Shown here piece after piece: positions 22,340-33,282 of a DNA stretch of 64,000 bases (positions within the stretch are counted from its first letter, which is position 1; each line of letters opens with the position of its first letter). The position numbers were made by a program, and so were the translations under genes. Source of the stretch: Phytophthora sp. 'mugwort' (Eukaryota > Oomycota > Peronosporomycetes > Peronosporales > Peronosporaceae); the NCBI GenBank assembly GCA_033558025.1, contig JAUCEF010000009.1, positions 930,001 to 994,000 on the forward strand, in the 5' to 3' direction. Below the pieces are notes generated by a model. It did no database searches and had not been told where the DNA came from. It worked only from the letters and a program-made list of their open reading frames with translations.

Positions 22340-23110
22340 TGTTTCTAACTGTGCTCGTTGTGGAATGGGCTTGCTCTCCGCGAGTCGGGCTGTGGGCGAG
22401 AAAATTGGTAGAGGGCTGGAAACAAGGTCTGTCCTGTTTAATAATATTGATTGTGTATCACTTTTACCGGGTTATAGGCAGAACCCTTGACGGTCGTGAC
22501 TGTATCAATTATGGAAGGTGGTTCTGTATTCAAATAAATTATTCGACGGTTTCAAAAACAAAATATTGGAAGTACCATGCATAATCGGGGGATTTGTGTA
22601 GACCACTGGAATGGTTGCACCAGCGATGATGTCTGTTGCTCGAACCTAATCAGCAAGTCTGTGGTGTATTGGTAGGACTATTGCGCGCAGTTCAAGCCCG
22701 AGACGCAACCTCCGGAAACAGGGCAACGGGACCAATATCTGGAAGGTTTCAAGTGAAAGTACTTTCAGTCGTGCGAGACCAATTGATCCGACTTCACTTG
22801 TCCGCGTAACTCAACCCCAAAGTCCACCAGCATATGTTGCCTCTAATTGTAAGCTGACCCCTCTATTCCAATGATGATAATCGTGTTCAGCACCACAACA
22901 GCCTGGATAGAAGACTCGACTCAAGTGGCAGCGCCCTGCACCCAACTCATTGCCACTAATACACCTATGTAGCCTAGAAATCCGTTGGTGGTCAAGTGCC
23001 TCTTCAGCGGGTGAACCCGTTCGTACAAAAGATCTTTGAACCCCTCGAGCGGGGCGCAGGTTGCAACACGGAAACATGATTTCTCCGCGTCCTATCGCTT
23101 GTTGGGATCA
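22340..23110. other. Intergenic upstream of the secreted-protein cluster
   Basis: No supported gene. A minus-strand frame at 22811-23077 has no recognisable feature. The last part carries the promoter of the gene at 23170. Confidence 0.45.
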
Positions 23111-23113
23111 TCC

Positions 23114-23129
23114 GCTCACTCTGCAATTT
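23114..23129 (+). promoter_or_regulatory. Oomycete Inr/FPR core promoter
   Basis: GCTCACTCTGCAATTT matches the oomycete consensus GCTCATTYYNCAWTTT at 15 of 16 positions. It ends 40 nt before the ATG at 23170, which supports that start. A shortened relative (GCTCACTCACGCTC) sits before the broken copy at 24921. Confidence 0.75.
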
Positions 23130-23169
23130 GCGTCATCGAGCTCAAGTATTCAAGCCCAAAGCGACCAAG

Positions 23170-24177
23170 ATGAAGATCTCCTCGCTCACCGCTGCTATCG
23201 GCGTGATCTCCGCCGTGGAAGCCGCCGACCAGGCCTCTATCCACCTCCGTATTCACGACAAGGGCTCGTGCACCATCACGAACGAATCTCAATGCAATGG
23301 GCAGAACTGGACGGGTAGCACATGCTGCGCCGACCCCAACTACGAGTGCCGCTGGTCGGACGACGGCCAGAACGTGCAACGCTGCCAAAAGAAGAAGACC
23401 ACGGGCACGCCGGGAACCACCACTGGTGGAGGTACCGTGGCTGACTGGGGCACCTGCACTGGTGGTCTCACTTGCAAGACTGCGGGCAGTGTCTGTGTTA
23501 AATACTCTAACTACTACTCACAATGCAAGCCTGCAACACTACCAGCCGGTGAACTATGCGGCCAGAACGACGGCACGAATGTGTGGAAGTACGAAAAGTG
23601 CCCGAGCAACCAGAAATGCTCGGCCATGGGTAAGGACTTCCGCTGCACCAACAGGAAGCAGCAGAAGAAGAAGGACGCGACCTGCACTATCACCAACGAG
23701 TCGCAGTGTGACGGCCAGAACTGGACGGGCAGCACTTGCTGTGCTGATCCAAGTTACGAGTGCCGCCCGTCCGATGACGGCCAGAACGTCAAACGCTGTC
23801 AGAAGATCGCTGATGGCGACTACTCGGACTCGTACGACTCGGAGGACAGCTACAGCGACGATGACGACAGCTCCACGGACGACATCGACTACATTGAGTA
23901 CACGAGCTACGTGGACGACTGGGCTGACTGCACTGCTGACGATGTCGGGTGCTCGAGTCCGACCAGCTACTGCGTCTTCCACTCGGTGAGCTACGCCCAG
24001 TGCAAGCCGGAGACGCTTCCGCCCGGTGAGCTCTGTGGCCAGGATGATGGCACTAACGTGTGGTACTACCCGTACTGCACGACTGGTGAGAGCTGCGAGC
24101 CAAACGGCTCGGACTACCGCTGCACGAAGGCGAAAAAGCGCCACCACCACCACCACCGTCGCCAGCACCGCGCGTAA
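23170..24177 (+). CDS. Secreted CBM1-like protein with duplicated A-B modules (335 aa)
   Basis: The start at 23170 gives a signal peptide, MKISSLTAAIGVISAVEA (1-18). Module A1 (about 34-73) has six Cys and reads like a CBM1 (ESQC.GQNWTGSTCC...RCQ). Module B1 (about 92-160) has eight Cys: DWGTCTGGLTC...YYSQCKP then LPAGELCGQNDGTNVWKY. Module A2 (about 172-212) nearly repeats A1, followed by an acidic Asp/Ser/Tyr linker (SYSDDDDSSTDD) and module B2 (about 250-320). The C-terminus is a basic and His-rich tail (KKRHHHHHHRRQH). Thr/Gly linkers separate modules as in wall-binding proteins. CBM1 modules bind crystalline cellulose; here the protein has no catalytic domain. It is likely secreted to the plant-facing wall as a binding or elicitor-type protein (inference). 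The nearest relatives are at 25743 and 9134. Confidence 0.9.
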   Translation: MKISSLTAAIGVISAVEAADQASIHLRIHDKGSCTITNESQCNGQNWTGSTCCADPNYECRWSDDGQNVQRCQKKKTTGTPGTTTGGGTVADWGTCTGGLTCKTAGSVCVKYSNYYSQCKPATLPAGELCGQNDGTNVWKYEKCPSNQKCSAMGKDFRCTNRKQQKKKDATCTITNESQCDGQNWTGSTCCADPSYECRPSDDGQNVKRCQKIADGDYSDSYDSEDSYSDDDDSSTDDIDYIEYTSYVDDWADCTADDVGCSSPTSYCVFHSVSYAQCKPETLPPGELCGQDDGTNVWYYPYCTTGESCEPNGSDYRCTKAKKRHHHHHRRQHRA

Positions 24178-24910
24178 GTATAACGTGGACGAGGCACCTG
24201 ACCTTGTAGTGCATGAAGCTCGTCTCTCCATTTAATACTTTAGCTGTAACTGGAGCACTGGAGGAGCGTAGCTCTGCCAAAGCTTTAGCATGAATATAAC
24301 TTGATGCGTTTGCAACTCGGAAGCAAGTACTTTTACATAATAAGTATTGTGCTATCTTCTCAAAATTTCCACGCGCGATTCATCAAATCAATCCCGTGCA
24401 AGGTCGCGAAAGGCTTGTGTTCACTATGGCACACTGCTTAGTACGATTATTCATTGCGAGCATTCAGTATATTTGAACAGTACTTGAAGTACTTACATGT
24501 AGTTGAAGAGAGTTATTGCCTTTTTTATTTCTCTACCCGAAATGGAGTCGTCTACATGTACATGTATTGTGGTCTCAGCTAGCAATGTGCCATGCTGAAG
24601 TAGTAGTCGTATGAAGCAACCCATGTGTATGCTCGAGTTAATGCTAACTCAGCCCGCCGACCAATACAATTCTTAAAATTGTTTGGGAATCTGTACGCAG
24701 GTACGGAAATTTATCTAAGTCCGATTACGCTTAAGAGGTGACAATAGTGCGCACAATAACAATAAAGATTTCGTGGTAAAAATACGAAATACATGTGCAA
24801 CTCAGACTGCATCCACTAACAATCAGTCTAGGTAACTCAGGTCGTCCTGATCAAACTTTGCCGGCGGAGAAGGTGACGCACACTGCTCACTCACGCTCTC
24901 CAGACTTCCA
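24178..24910. other. Intergenic between cluster members
   Basis: AT-rich spacer with no coding potential that I can support. The end holds a decayed Inr-like string before the broken copy at 24921. Confidence 0.5.
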
Positions 24911-24920
24911 AGTTTTCGAG

Positions 24921-25297
24921 ATGAAGCTCGTCGCTTTCGCCGCCACCATGATCGCGACACTTTCCGTCGTCAATGCTGCCGCCGAGGCCTCCATTCACCT
25001 CCGCACCCATGACAAGGGCGCTTGCACCATCATGAACGAGTTTTAATGAATTGGGCAGAACTGGACCGGCAGCGCGACTCGAATCACGAGTGCCGCTGGT
25101 CGGACGACGGCCAAAGCGTGCAGCGCTGTCAGAAGAAGACCACGGCACGACCGGAACTACTGGCAGTTCCTGCACAATCATTAACGAATCGCAGTGCGAC
25201 GGGCAAAACTGGACCGGCAGCACGTGCGTTACCGACTCGAGCTACGAATGCCGTTGGTCGAACGATGGGCAGAATGTTAAGCTACCAACAGAAGTGA
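24921..25297 (+). pseudogene. Broken secreted CBM1-like gene (A-A type)
   Basis: The ATG at 24921 opens a good signal peptide (MKLVAFAATMIATLSVVNA) and the family's pre-module motif (EASIHLRTHDKGACT). A TAA then replaces the codons after MNEF at about 25043. Beyond it, other frames give the rest of module A (IGQNWTGS-like, HECRWSDDGQSVQRCQK). A second A module follows at about 25160-25280 (CTIINESQCDGQNWTGSTC...YECRWSNDGQN) and ends early without its last Cys. No B module is left. It is a recent duplicate of the gene at 23170 disabled by a stop, a frameshift and truncation. Confidence 0.85.
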
Positions 25298-25742
25298 TAT
25301 TGGTTTTGCTGTATGTGGGCAATCTTGCTTGTCGAGATCCCATCATAAAATATAACTTGATGTGTCTTCGACCAACCCAGTAAACCCTCGACATCGAAGT
25401 CGCTACAGCGCCAACACCATTTCGACGGTAGTGATGGCGCTATTGAAAGAAACCATCGCGACGATTGTTGCTACGTTTTTTTTTAACGTTGGGTGTATGG
25501 TGCACTGGAGCCCGCGATCGAGTTACCTTCCAAACCATTAGAACGAGTGCAACTTGCTTTTTCTAGCGTACGGACAGACACTGCCTAACACGATGACTGC
25601 GGCGGCAGCAAGATGCATTGTCTTAAAACTAAAAACAAACGACTTGGCGCACGAAGCTGCATGAAACTTCCGATTTATTTCAAGGCTTCTTGCTTTGCTG
25701 ACCCAACGACATTTCCAATCAACAATCTGGAGCCCGAGTAAG

Positions 25743-26330
25743 ATGAAGCTCTTCCTCCTACATGTTGTGACTGCGGTTACCAGTATCTCCGTCGTCGAAG
25801 CTGTGGAACAAACACCTGGGCGTCTCCGAATCCACGACGACACCACGTGCACTATCACCAACGAGTCTCAATGTGATGGTCAATGTTGGACGGGAAGTAC
25901 TTGCTGTGCTGACCCCGGGTACGAGTGCCGTTGGTCCGACGTCGAGAGGAACATGAAGCGCTGCCAGAAGATTATGGGCATGGCAGACACCAACCCCTTC
26001 GCCTGGGATGACGTTGATCTAGCGAGCGATGACGACAACAGTGACAGGGATGACTATAGCAGCTACGATGTCACCTACACGAGCTTCGTGGACGACTGGG
26101 ATGACTGCACAAGAATCGACGTGGGCTGCTCGAACTCATCAAGTATTTGCATTGGCCACTCGGTTTACTACGCCCAATGCAAGCCCGAGACGCTCCCCAC
26201 CGGGGAACTTTGCGGCCAAGACGATGGCATAAATGTATGGTTCTACGACTTCTGCCCACGTGGAGAGTCCTGCGAAGCCAGCGGAACCGACTACCGCTGC
26301 ACCCGGCTCCGCCACAACCAGACAGACTAA
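25743..26330 (+). CDS. Secreted CBM1-like protein with one A and one B module (195 aa)
   Basis: The ATG at 25743 gives a signal peptide MKLFLLHVVTAVTSISVVEA (1-20); the open frame extends upstream but without a better start. Module A (about 36-75) is TCTITNESQCDGQ...WTGSTCC...RCQK. An acidic linker follows (DDVDLASDDDNSDRDD), then module B (about 119-190) with DWDDCTRIDVGCS...YYAQCKP and LPTGELCGQDDGINVWFY. The plan equals the second half of the 335-residue neighbour, including the acidic linker, but the C-terminal His-rich tail is absent. In module A the usual Asn of GQNW is Cys (GQCW), giving an odd number of Cys there. Predicted extracellular, wall-binding (inference). Confidence 0.88.
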   Translation: MKLFLLHVVTAVTSISVVEAVEQTPGRLRIHDDTTCTITNESQCDGQCWTGSTCCADPGYECRWSDVERNMKRCQKIMGMADTNPFAWDDVDLASDDDNSDRDDYSSYDVTYTSFVDDWDDCTRIDVGCSNSSSICIGHSVYYAQCKPETLPTGELCGQDDGINVWFYDFCPRGESCEASGTDYRCTRLRHNQTD

Positions 26331-26589
26331 AGTGTAGACTTAATGCAAGTTATTTTACAGCGGCATATTTGAGTGTAGCTGCCGTTGAAGCCAGGATCGA
26401 ATACACTTGGAGCTTAATGGATGTTCTAATACGATTCGGGGTGGTGCTCTAGAAGCATAACACTCACAGTAACCGTATGGCAAACGCAAACAACGATACT
26501 AAGTATCAATAAACCGCAATGTTGGCCTTGATGCATGAACATCCCTTTGCAATTTGCACTACTCCACCCTCACTATCACACACGATACC

Positions 26590-26710
26590 TTCACAATCGA
26601 GAACGCGTCACAGAGTGACGGGAAAAACTCGAGCGGCAGCACGCGCTGCAGACCCGAGATACGAGCCCCGTTAGTCGGGCAGTGAGCAGAGCGGAAAGAT
26701 AGGCTGCCAA
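26590..26710 (+). pseudogene. Relic of a CBM1-like A module
   Basis: The plus strand reads as a mutated A module: TIENASQSDGKNSSGSTRC, then an ATACGAGCCCCGTTAGTCGG stretch equivalent to the YECRWSDDG codons. Most cysteines are lost and there are stops. It lies 260 bp past the gene at 25743 and just before EFL1, and marks the end of the cluster. Confidence 0.65.
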
Positions 26711-26899
26711 TAGAGCGACTATTGTTTACCTTCAACCCTGCTCATACGAAACATCAATTATTCCCTTCAATAGAGGTTCAGCTTCAACGACCATCACTCA
26801 CATCATTTTCCTACCTTCGATCATATCTTTACCTACGCCATAGCATACCTTCACTTTAGTTCCCGCCATCCACTCTTCAAAAAGCCACTAATAGTAGCC

Positions 26900-29800
26900 A
26901 TGGCGACACGCGTGACGCCGGAGCTGCTGGGTGCGCTGCAGCACGCACCTGAGCGCATCCGCAACATCTGCATCCTCGCGCACGTGGACCACGGCAAGAC
27001 GACACTTAGCGACAGCCTCGTGTCGGCCAACGGCATTATCTCGGAGCGGCTCGCGGGCAAGGTAATTTTCCTCATATAAACTTTTGTATACCCTCAAATG
27101 TACCCATGTTGGAACTGAAATGTACCCATATGTGGAAACTAATGTGTCAACCAACAGGTCCGGTATCTGGACAACACGGAAGAGGAGCAGGTACGCGGCA
27201 TCACCATGAAGTCCAGCGCCATCTCGCTAGTCTACCAGCCCGAGTCCGTGGCGGGCAAGGAGCCCGAGGCGCCGTTCCTCATTAACCTCGTGGACTCTCC
27301 AGGCCACGTGGATTTCTCCTTTGACGTGTCAACAGCCGTGCGGCTCTGCGACGGAGCGTTGGTCCTTATTGACGCAGTAGAGGGCGTCTGTGCTCAGACC
27401 CACGCGGTGATCCGCCAAGCCTGGAAGGAGGGTATCCGCCCTTGTCTTGTGATCAACAAGATGGATCGACTCATCTTCGAGTTGCAGTTCTCGCCTATGG
27501 AGGCGTACCAAAGACTCAACCGCATCTTGGAACAGGCTAACGCTGTGCTGAGCTCCATGATCAGGATGGACGTGCTCGAGAAATATGACCAGGAAGCTTC
27601 AAGTGGAGATGGGAAGGAGCACGGCGCAGACGACGACGAGGTGAGTGCGGACAAGATTGAGCTTACGCTAGACGACGAGGCGATCTCAAACGAGACGGAG
27701 CAACTGGAGAACGAGATGCTGTTCTCGCCGTCAAACGGCAACGTGATTTTCGCTAGTGCGACGGATGGGTGGGCGTTCGGTATTGGATACTTTGCAGCGC
27801 TATATGCGAAGAAGCTGGAGCTTCCTGTGCGTGTCATGCGCCAAGCGCTCTGGGGAGAATTCTACTACAACGCTAAGACGAAGAAGATCGTGAACAAACC
27901 GCCGACCTCGAATAGTCAAATCATGTTTTGCTCGTTTATTCTCGACTTGATTTGGACGACGTACACGACACTGGCGAACCCTGTGCAATCGGATGCTGAC
28001 TTGGAGACCCTCCGCAAACTAACACGACAGCTGCGTGTTGCAAAATTGGTTACGGACCGGGAGTTGAAACAGACGGATCGGAAGAATGCCACTCAAGTAG
28101 TCATGCGGAAATGGCTGCCATTGTCTACCACGGTATTGAAGATGGTCACTCGCGTTCTACCAAGCCCCGTGACTGCTCAGGTAAAGCGTGCCGAGAAGCT
28201 GTGCACGATCTCACCAGAGCAGCTCGAAAACTCATCACAGCGCGCTCAGGTCTTCCGATCGCTGCAATTGTGCGCGACTTCGGAAGATGCGCCCCTGGTC
28301 ATTTACATTTGCAAGGTGATATCTGTGGAAGCTAATGTCCTATCCGATTACCACCAATCGGGGCTTGCTGCCACTGATGAGGTCTACGTCGGCGTTGGCC
28401 GTGTCTACTCTGGCGTTCTTCGAGAAGGCCAGCCTGTATATGTGATGCACCCGAAATTCCAGGGCGTGTCGGGAGACGTGGACGTTGATACAATCGACTC
28501 GAATATGCTGAAACACGTTGCGCGCATTGAGAGCGGTTTGATCAAGACTTACATGATGATGGGGCGCGATTTGCACAAGCTGGACCGTGTGCCTGCAGGA
28601 AATATCGTGGGTATTGTAGGGTTGCAGGAACATGTTTTGAAGACGGCTACGCTTTCATCCACGTTGGCCTGTCCTTCGCTGACGAAGATGCCGTACCAAG
28701 CCAAGCCAATAGTCCGGGTGGCGGTGGAACCTGAAGACCCACGCAATTTTGGTGCCCTTGAGGCTGGTTTGCAGCGGTTGTATCGATCTGACCCAACTGT
28801 TGAAGTCCATGTGCAGGAAACCGGAGAGCATGTCATTGTGGCACTGGGAGAGCTTCACCTGGAACGGTGCATTAAGGATCTGAAGGAACGCTTTGCCAAG
28901 GTCGCAGTTCAGGTCTCTGAACCATTGGTTGGTTTCCGTGAAAGTATAGTCGACGGAACAATCTCTTCATTCCAGGAGAACATCGTGTTCAAGGACCTTC
29001 TCAACCCCGACTTGCCTAAGGATGAATCGTCCGACAAGAGCGAAAACAACAGCGTTAGTGAAAATCAGGACCCGAAGATTGCTCTGGGAACGACTCCTGA
29101 TGGGATATTGACACTGAAGTTGCGAGCACTGCCATTGCCCCTTGAGACAGCAAAGCTTTTGGAGGAAAATGCGCCACTTTTGAAGCGCATCGCACTCAGC
29201 AAGAAAAACACGAATGAGACGGATGACAAGGACGCAGCCGTGGAACTTGAGGCTGCTGCAGAGGATATTGCTGCATTCAAGAAGAAGCTGGAGAAATCTC
29301 TTCATGCGAGTGATAACAGCTTTTTGACGTCGCTCCCACTGGACCGTATTTGGAGCTGTGGCCCTCGACGAGTGGGTCCAAACATGCTGATTAACAACAT
29401 TCCGGGTTACCATGCCTCCGGCTGCCTGTTTTCGTCCAGTTTAGCAGCAGGGACTCATGATTCTGAGAAAGCGGAGCAGGTTCGAAAGCTGGAGAACAGC
29501 ATTGTGACGGGTTTTCAAATGGCCTCGTCGGCTGGGCCCCTGTGCGACGAACCTGTGTGGGGTGTCGCCTTCATCATTGAAGATGTCGTGTTCCACGAGA
29601 AAAAGATCGAGGAAAACAAGTCAGAAGAAGAAAAAATCGAGGCCAGCAAGTACGGACCGCTTAGCGGACAAGTGATATCCATTATGCGAACCACTTGCCT
29701 CATGTCATTTGTGAAGCAGCCTGTGCGCTTGGTGGAGGCTGTGTACGAGTGCACAGTGCAGTGCCAGGGTGAACAGCTTGGCAAGCTGTACAGCGTCATC

Positions 29801-30151
29801 TCTAAGCGACGCGGCGATATTTACTCGGAGGAGCTGTCAGATGGAACAGCACTTTTCACTGTGAAGGCTCACTTGCCTGTCGTAGAAAGCTTTGGGTTTG
29901 CTACAGACCTGCTGATCCAGACGTCAGGTGCTGCAAGCAACCCGCAGCTCATCTTTTCGCACTGGAGCATTATCGGTATGGACCCGTTTTTCCAGCCGCA
30001 GACCGAGGAGGAGCGTGAAGACTATGGTGAGCGCGTGTACGAGCACAACTATGTTAGACGATACATTGAAGCTGTGCGGAAGCGGAAGGGCTTGTCTCGT
30101 GATGAAAAAATTGTCATTCACGCCGAGAAGCAGCGCACGCTGAAAAGGTAG
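26900..30151 (+). CDS. EFL1: Elongation factor-like GTPase 1 (ribosome maturation), 1051 aa
   Basis: Exon 1 is 26900-27061 and exon 2 is 27158-30151, with a 96-bp GT-AG intron (GTAATT...CCAACAG) in phase 0. The GTPase motifs are intact: AHVDHGKTT (27-35), RGITM (68-72), DSPGHVDF (100-107) and NKMD (154-157). An acidic insert (about 200-250) interrupts the G domain as in other EFL1 proteins. EF-2-like domains II-V follow, with GPNMLINN in domain IV and [20 protein letters not shown] in domain V. The end [20 protein letters not shown] is a family signature. EFL1 acts with SBDS in the cytosol to release eIF6 from nascent 60S subunits. The length is near the usual 1050-1120. A TCATTTTCC string about 100 nt upstream may be the Inr. 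Confidence 0.95.
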
Positions 30152-33100
30152 AAGGTGTGTGGATGACTATAAATGTCGGATGCAATGTCAAACGATGGCA
30201 AACATACCGAGGCTATATGGATTGTAAGTACGGAATTCATGATAACATTCCGTCCGAAACGGACGATTATGAATGCGACAGACAATCGGGTGATGATTCA
30301 TGTTTATCCTAGTCAAAATAGGACTAATGCAACGCTAACTGTGCCTCTCGCCGCGTTTTTGAATGAGCTGCGGCAATCAGCGCACCTTATCCCGTTTTAA
30401 CCTCTACGGCCCCCGTCCGGTAACGCCGACTCGCGATGATGGAATCCGAGCGCTTGTTGATTTTGTCGCCATCAAGTTTTACGCTGAAGCGCTTTATCCC
30501 CTGACCAGGCAGTGAGGTTCGGTACATCGTGGAATATTCCATGCTTGCATCAACCGAGGATTAAGCTTCCAGACATGGCACAACAGCTTGCGGGCCGCGT
30601 TACAAGTATGACTCAATTTTTATCATGTGGCGATCGTTTTCAAGTTTAAGTGTCAACACCAGCCTCTTTCCTGAATGCTTTTCGACGCTGTTTTCTGCCC
30701 GAAAAGACGGAACGCGTCGTTTAAAACGATCGACCCTCTTGTGAACACGGTCTCAAGGAGAAACAGCATTCTGGAGCAGCAACAACAAACACGATATGGG
30801 CCCATACGACTGAAGCTACGGTCCGCGAGTGAGTATATTAATCGACTCCATTAGTTAATATTTCCAGAATGGTTTATCAATAGTAACACCAACCAGGCAT
30901 TGCACTACTCACCGGAGCTGCTAGCGAAGACAAACGCACGTATAGTTTGCTTTCCAACAAGCAGTAGTAAAATTCGCACACAGCGATGGTACAATAATCT
31001 TTGGACCGAATTCTGGTCGATCATGCGCTCCCACGGACCTTGTAGTGCTGGACTGTTGGATGCATGTATACACAATGAAGCGACTGCGTGACGTGCAAAC
31101 CCGCTGTCTGAACCCAACATTGGATTTGACATTTCTGAAAGACATGCCGAGGTGGGCTATGACGTTTCTAGTATCTAGCTGTGTGTTCGCTCAGTTGCTG
31201 GATGCCCCGTTCACGTGCCATGTACTACAGCACTACTGTAGAACACGATTTTCTTCTCGTACGATGGCGTTCTGGATTTCCACATCAACTCGTTCATTTT
31301 CCGACGCCGTCGTCTACGTGTGGATGGATATATGTATGCGTAGCTTTGGCACAAGGCCGTGATTGTGGCGATAGCACGCTTCGTAACAATCAACGAAACA
31401 ACGGCATTGTTGGTTTCTCGGAGTTCTAATTGAGCGCTTTCTCCAATACCACGCTGATCGCGCAGTATCGAACGACTTCTTTTTAATCGTCACGAATCTG
31501 GAGCATGACAGTGCCTTCAGAAATTTAGGCCGCGGCTGGGTGGCCCCATACAGCTTTTCACATTGAGAAGCGGCAGCGTCCTACTCGGGTGTGTGATGAT
31601 CGATCATAAATGTCTATATTACTTCGTGTTTGTCGTTGCTGGAGCGAAATGATTTGAAGGTGAATGATTTGACTACCCAGCGGGGGCAAAGCGAAATACC
31701 GATTCTCTCACTGTGCTATCCTAACATGGCGTCTCGGCTGAAATCTTGTGCTTAAGGTGAGCATGTGCGTTCATTGGACAAGTGATTTTCTGTATCTGCA
31801 CCAACGACGTAGATATCAACAACAACAGTTGCAAGAGCATTACGCACCGAAACTGCGGGCGGACGCAAATTAAGCCATTACCGCCAGCCCGACACAGCTT
31901 GCGATTCACGAAACGCGATCGCAAATTTACACAGCGCAAGCCTGCCCAAATGAATTGAAACACGTTCGGGTACATATATTCAACATCAGATGAAATGTCT
32001 CCGTGGATGCTCTAACAATGTCGTGGACAAACGTGGCATTCGGGAGTTATAAGTGATCCTATCGAATATCTGCGTACTTTACTTGTATATCGATCGACAG
32101 GTGTGGCTATATACCCGTCACTCTTGCGCCTGCATCAGGGGTTCTTCTGCTTGTTGTGTATCGTGAGTCGCCGCCTGCCGAGGAGTCCGGTAGCCTTTGG
32201 CTGTAGCGGAAGGAGTGGTGGTGGAACGGTATTAGTGTAGGACAAGTATAAGTGTAACAGGAAATAAAGTCAAAGCTTGTTTCTTCTCTTAGTTTCGACA
32301 GGGGAAATTCACGACTGATAAGAAAAGAGGGACTCGGCAGCTTACCTGTTGGAACGACACCTCTCCCTGATTCGCACTAGGGTACGTTGGAGTGTTCCTC
32401 GTCCCCACGATGACACCCTTCCCAGATTCACCTTTATGAATGCCCTCGTGCACGGTTGAAACCCGTCCCAGCGTCGCCTCTCCGCGAGCATTATGAAGTC
32501 TGATGTAACGGTATACGTCATCCCGCACCGCGACGTGCGAGCCGAAGATGACCGTTGACCTCGGGTCATCACTGCTACCCAACCATCTTCGTCCGGTCCC
32601 ACTGTGGGACCGTCAAACCACTTGACTTGGTCCCATGCTGGTGACCAGGTCACACCGTTCAGTGCGTGGCACGGCTGGTATGCCTCCCGAATATCACGTA
32701 TCGGGACATGTGATAGTGGGCGCTTACTTCGAAGGGTGAATACTTGGCTGGAAGTCATGAATGAATGCGGATAACAGCCATCGTAGCTATGTCCGATATT
32801 GCCAACAAGTCAATAATTATTCCAAAGCTGGGCCAATAAAATAATCCATCATACGAACTCTTTGCCAGCATAGCAATGAGGAAAAAAGTACCCTTGCGAC
32901 ATGAGCCATTGGCACGGCTGTGTCGACCTCAAGATTAAACACACGTTGAGATCAATCCACCATTTAGCGGAGCCCTCGGTGCTGATCGGTTTCTCCGCGC
33001 ATTGCTGCAAGTGCAGGGCGATAGATGAACGGTGTGACTTATAGACATTTAAAGGATTCATGGCGAAGACGATCTCTTTTTAATTAAATCAGACTGTCTA

Positions 33101-33274
33101 TTAGAGCTTATCATATATTATCATTATATTATCTTAAGATATATGGACGTGGAAATCCTGTATTTTACGATGACTGGATAGTTCTCCTCCTCGCTTTCTC
33201 GTTTTGCTGCCAAGTCGATCTTTTGCATATCCGACCTTATGGGGAAAATAGTTTGTGCTTCAACTTTCTCTCGC
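30152..33274. other. Long intergenic stretch, unidentified remnants
   Basis: No supported gene in 3.1 kb. Open frames near 30173-30400 and 30900-31430 lack family features. A minus-strand region at 32758-32290 reads coherently in two frames (HALNGVTWSPAWDQVKWFDG, then STVIFGSHVAVRDDVYRYIR). It therefore looks like a once-coding, frameshifted sequence, perhaps retroelement gag, but I cannot name it. Nearby, 32100-32290 is LTR-like (ends in AATAAAGTC) without a confirmed partner. Confidence 0.35.
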
Positions 33275-33282
33275 TGTATACA

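Noticed and set aside
23554..24231. 225-codon minus-strand frame with hydrophobic stretches
   Set aside because: Shadow of the secreted protein gene on the plus strand; its valine/alanine richness follows from the opposite strand's Asp/Thr codons.
23170..26330. RxLR-type effector motif in the IHLRIHD / GRLRIHD segment after the signal peptide
   Set aside because: The strings read IHLR and GRLR, not R-x-L-R, there is no dEER, and they form the conserved lead-in to module A.
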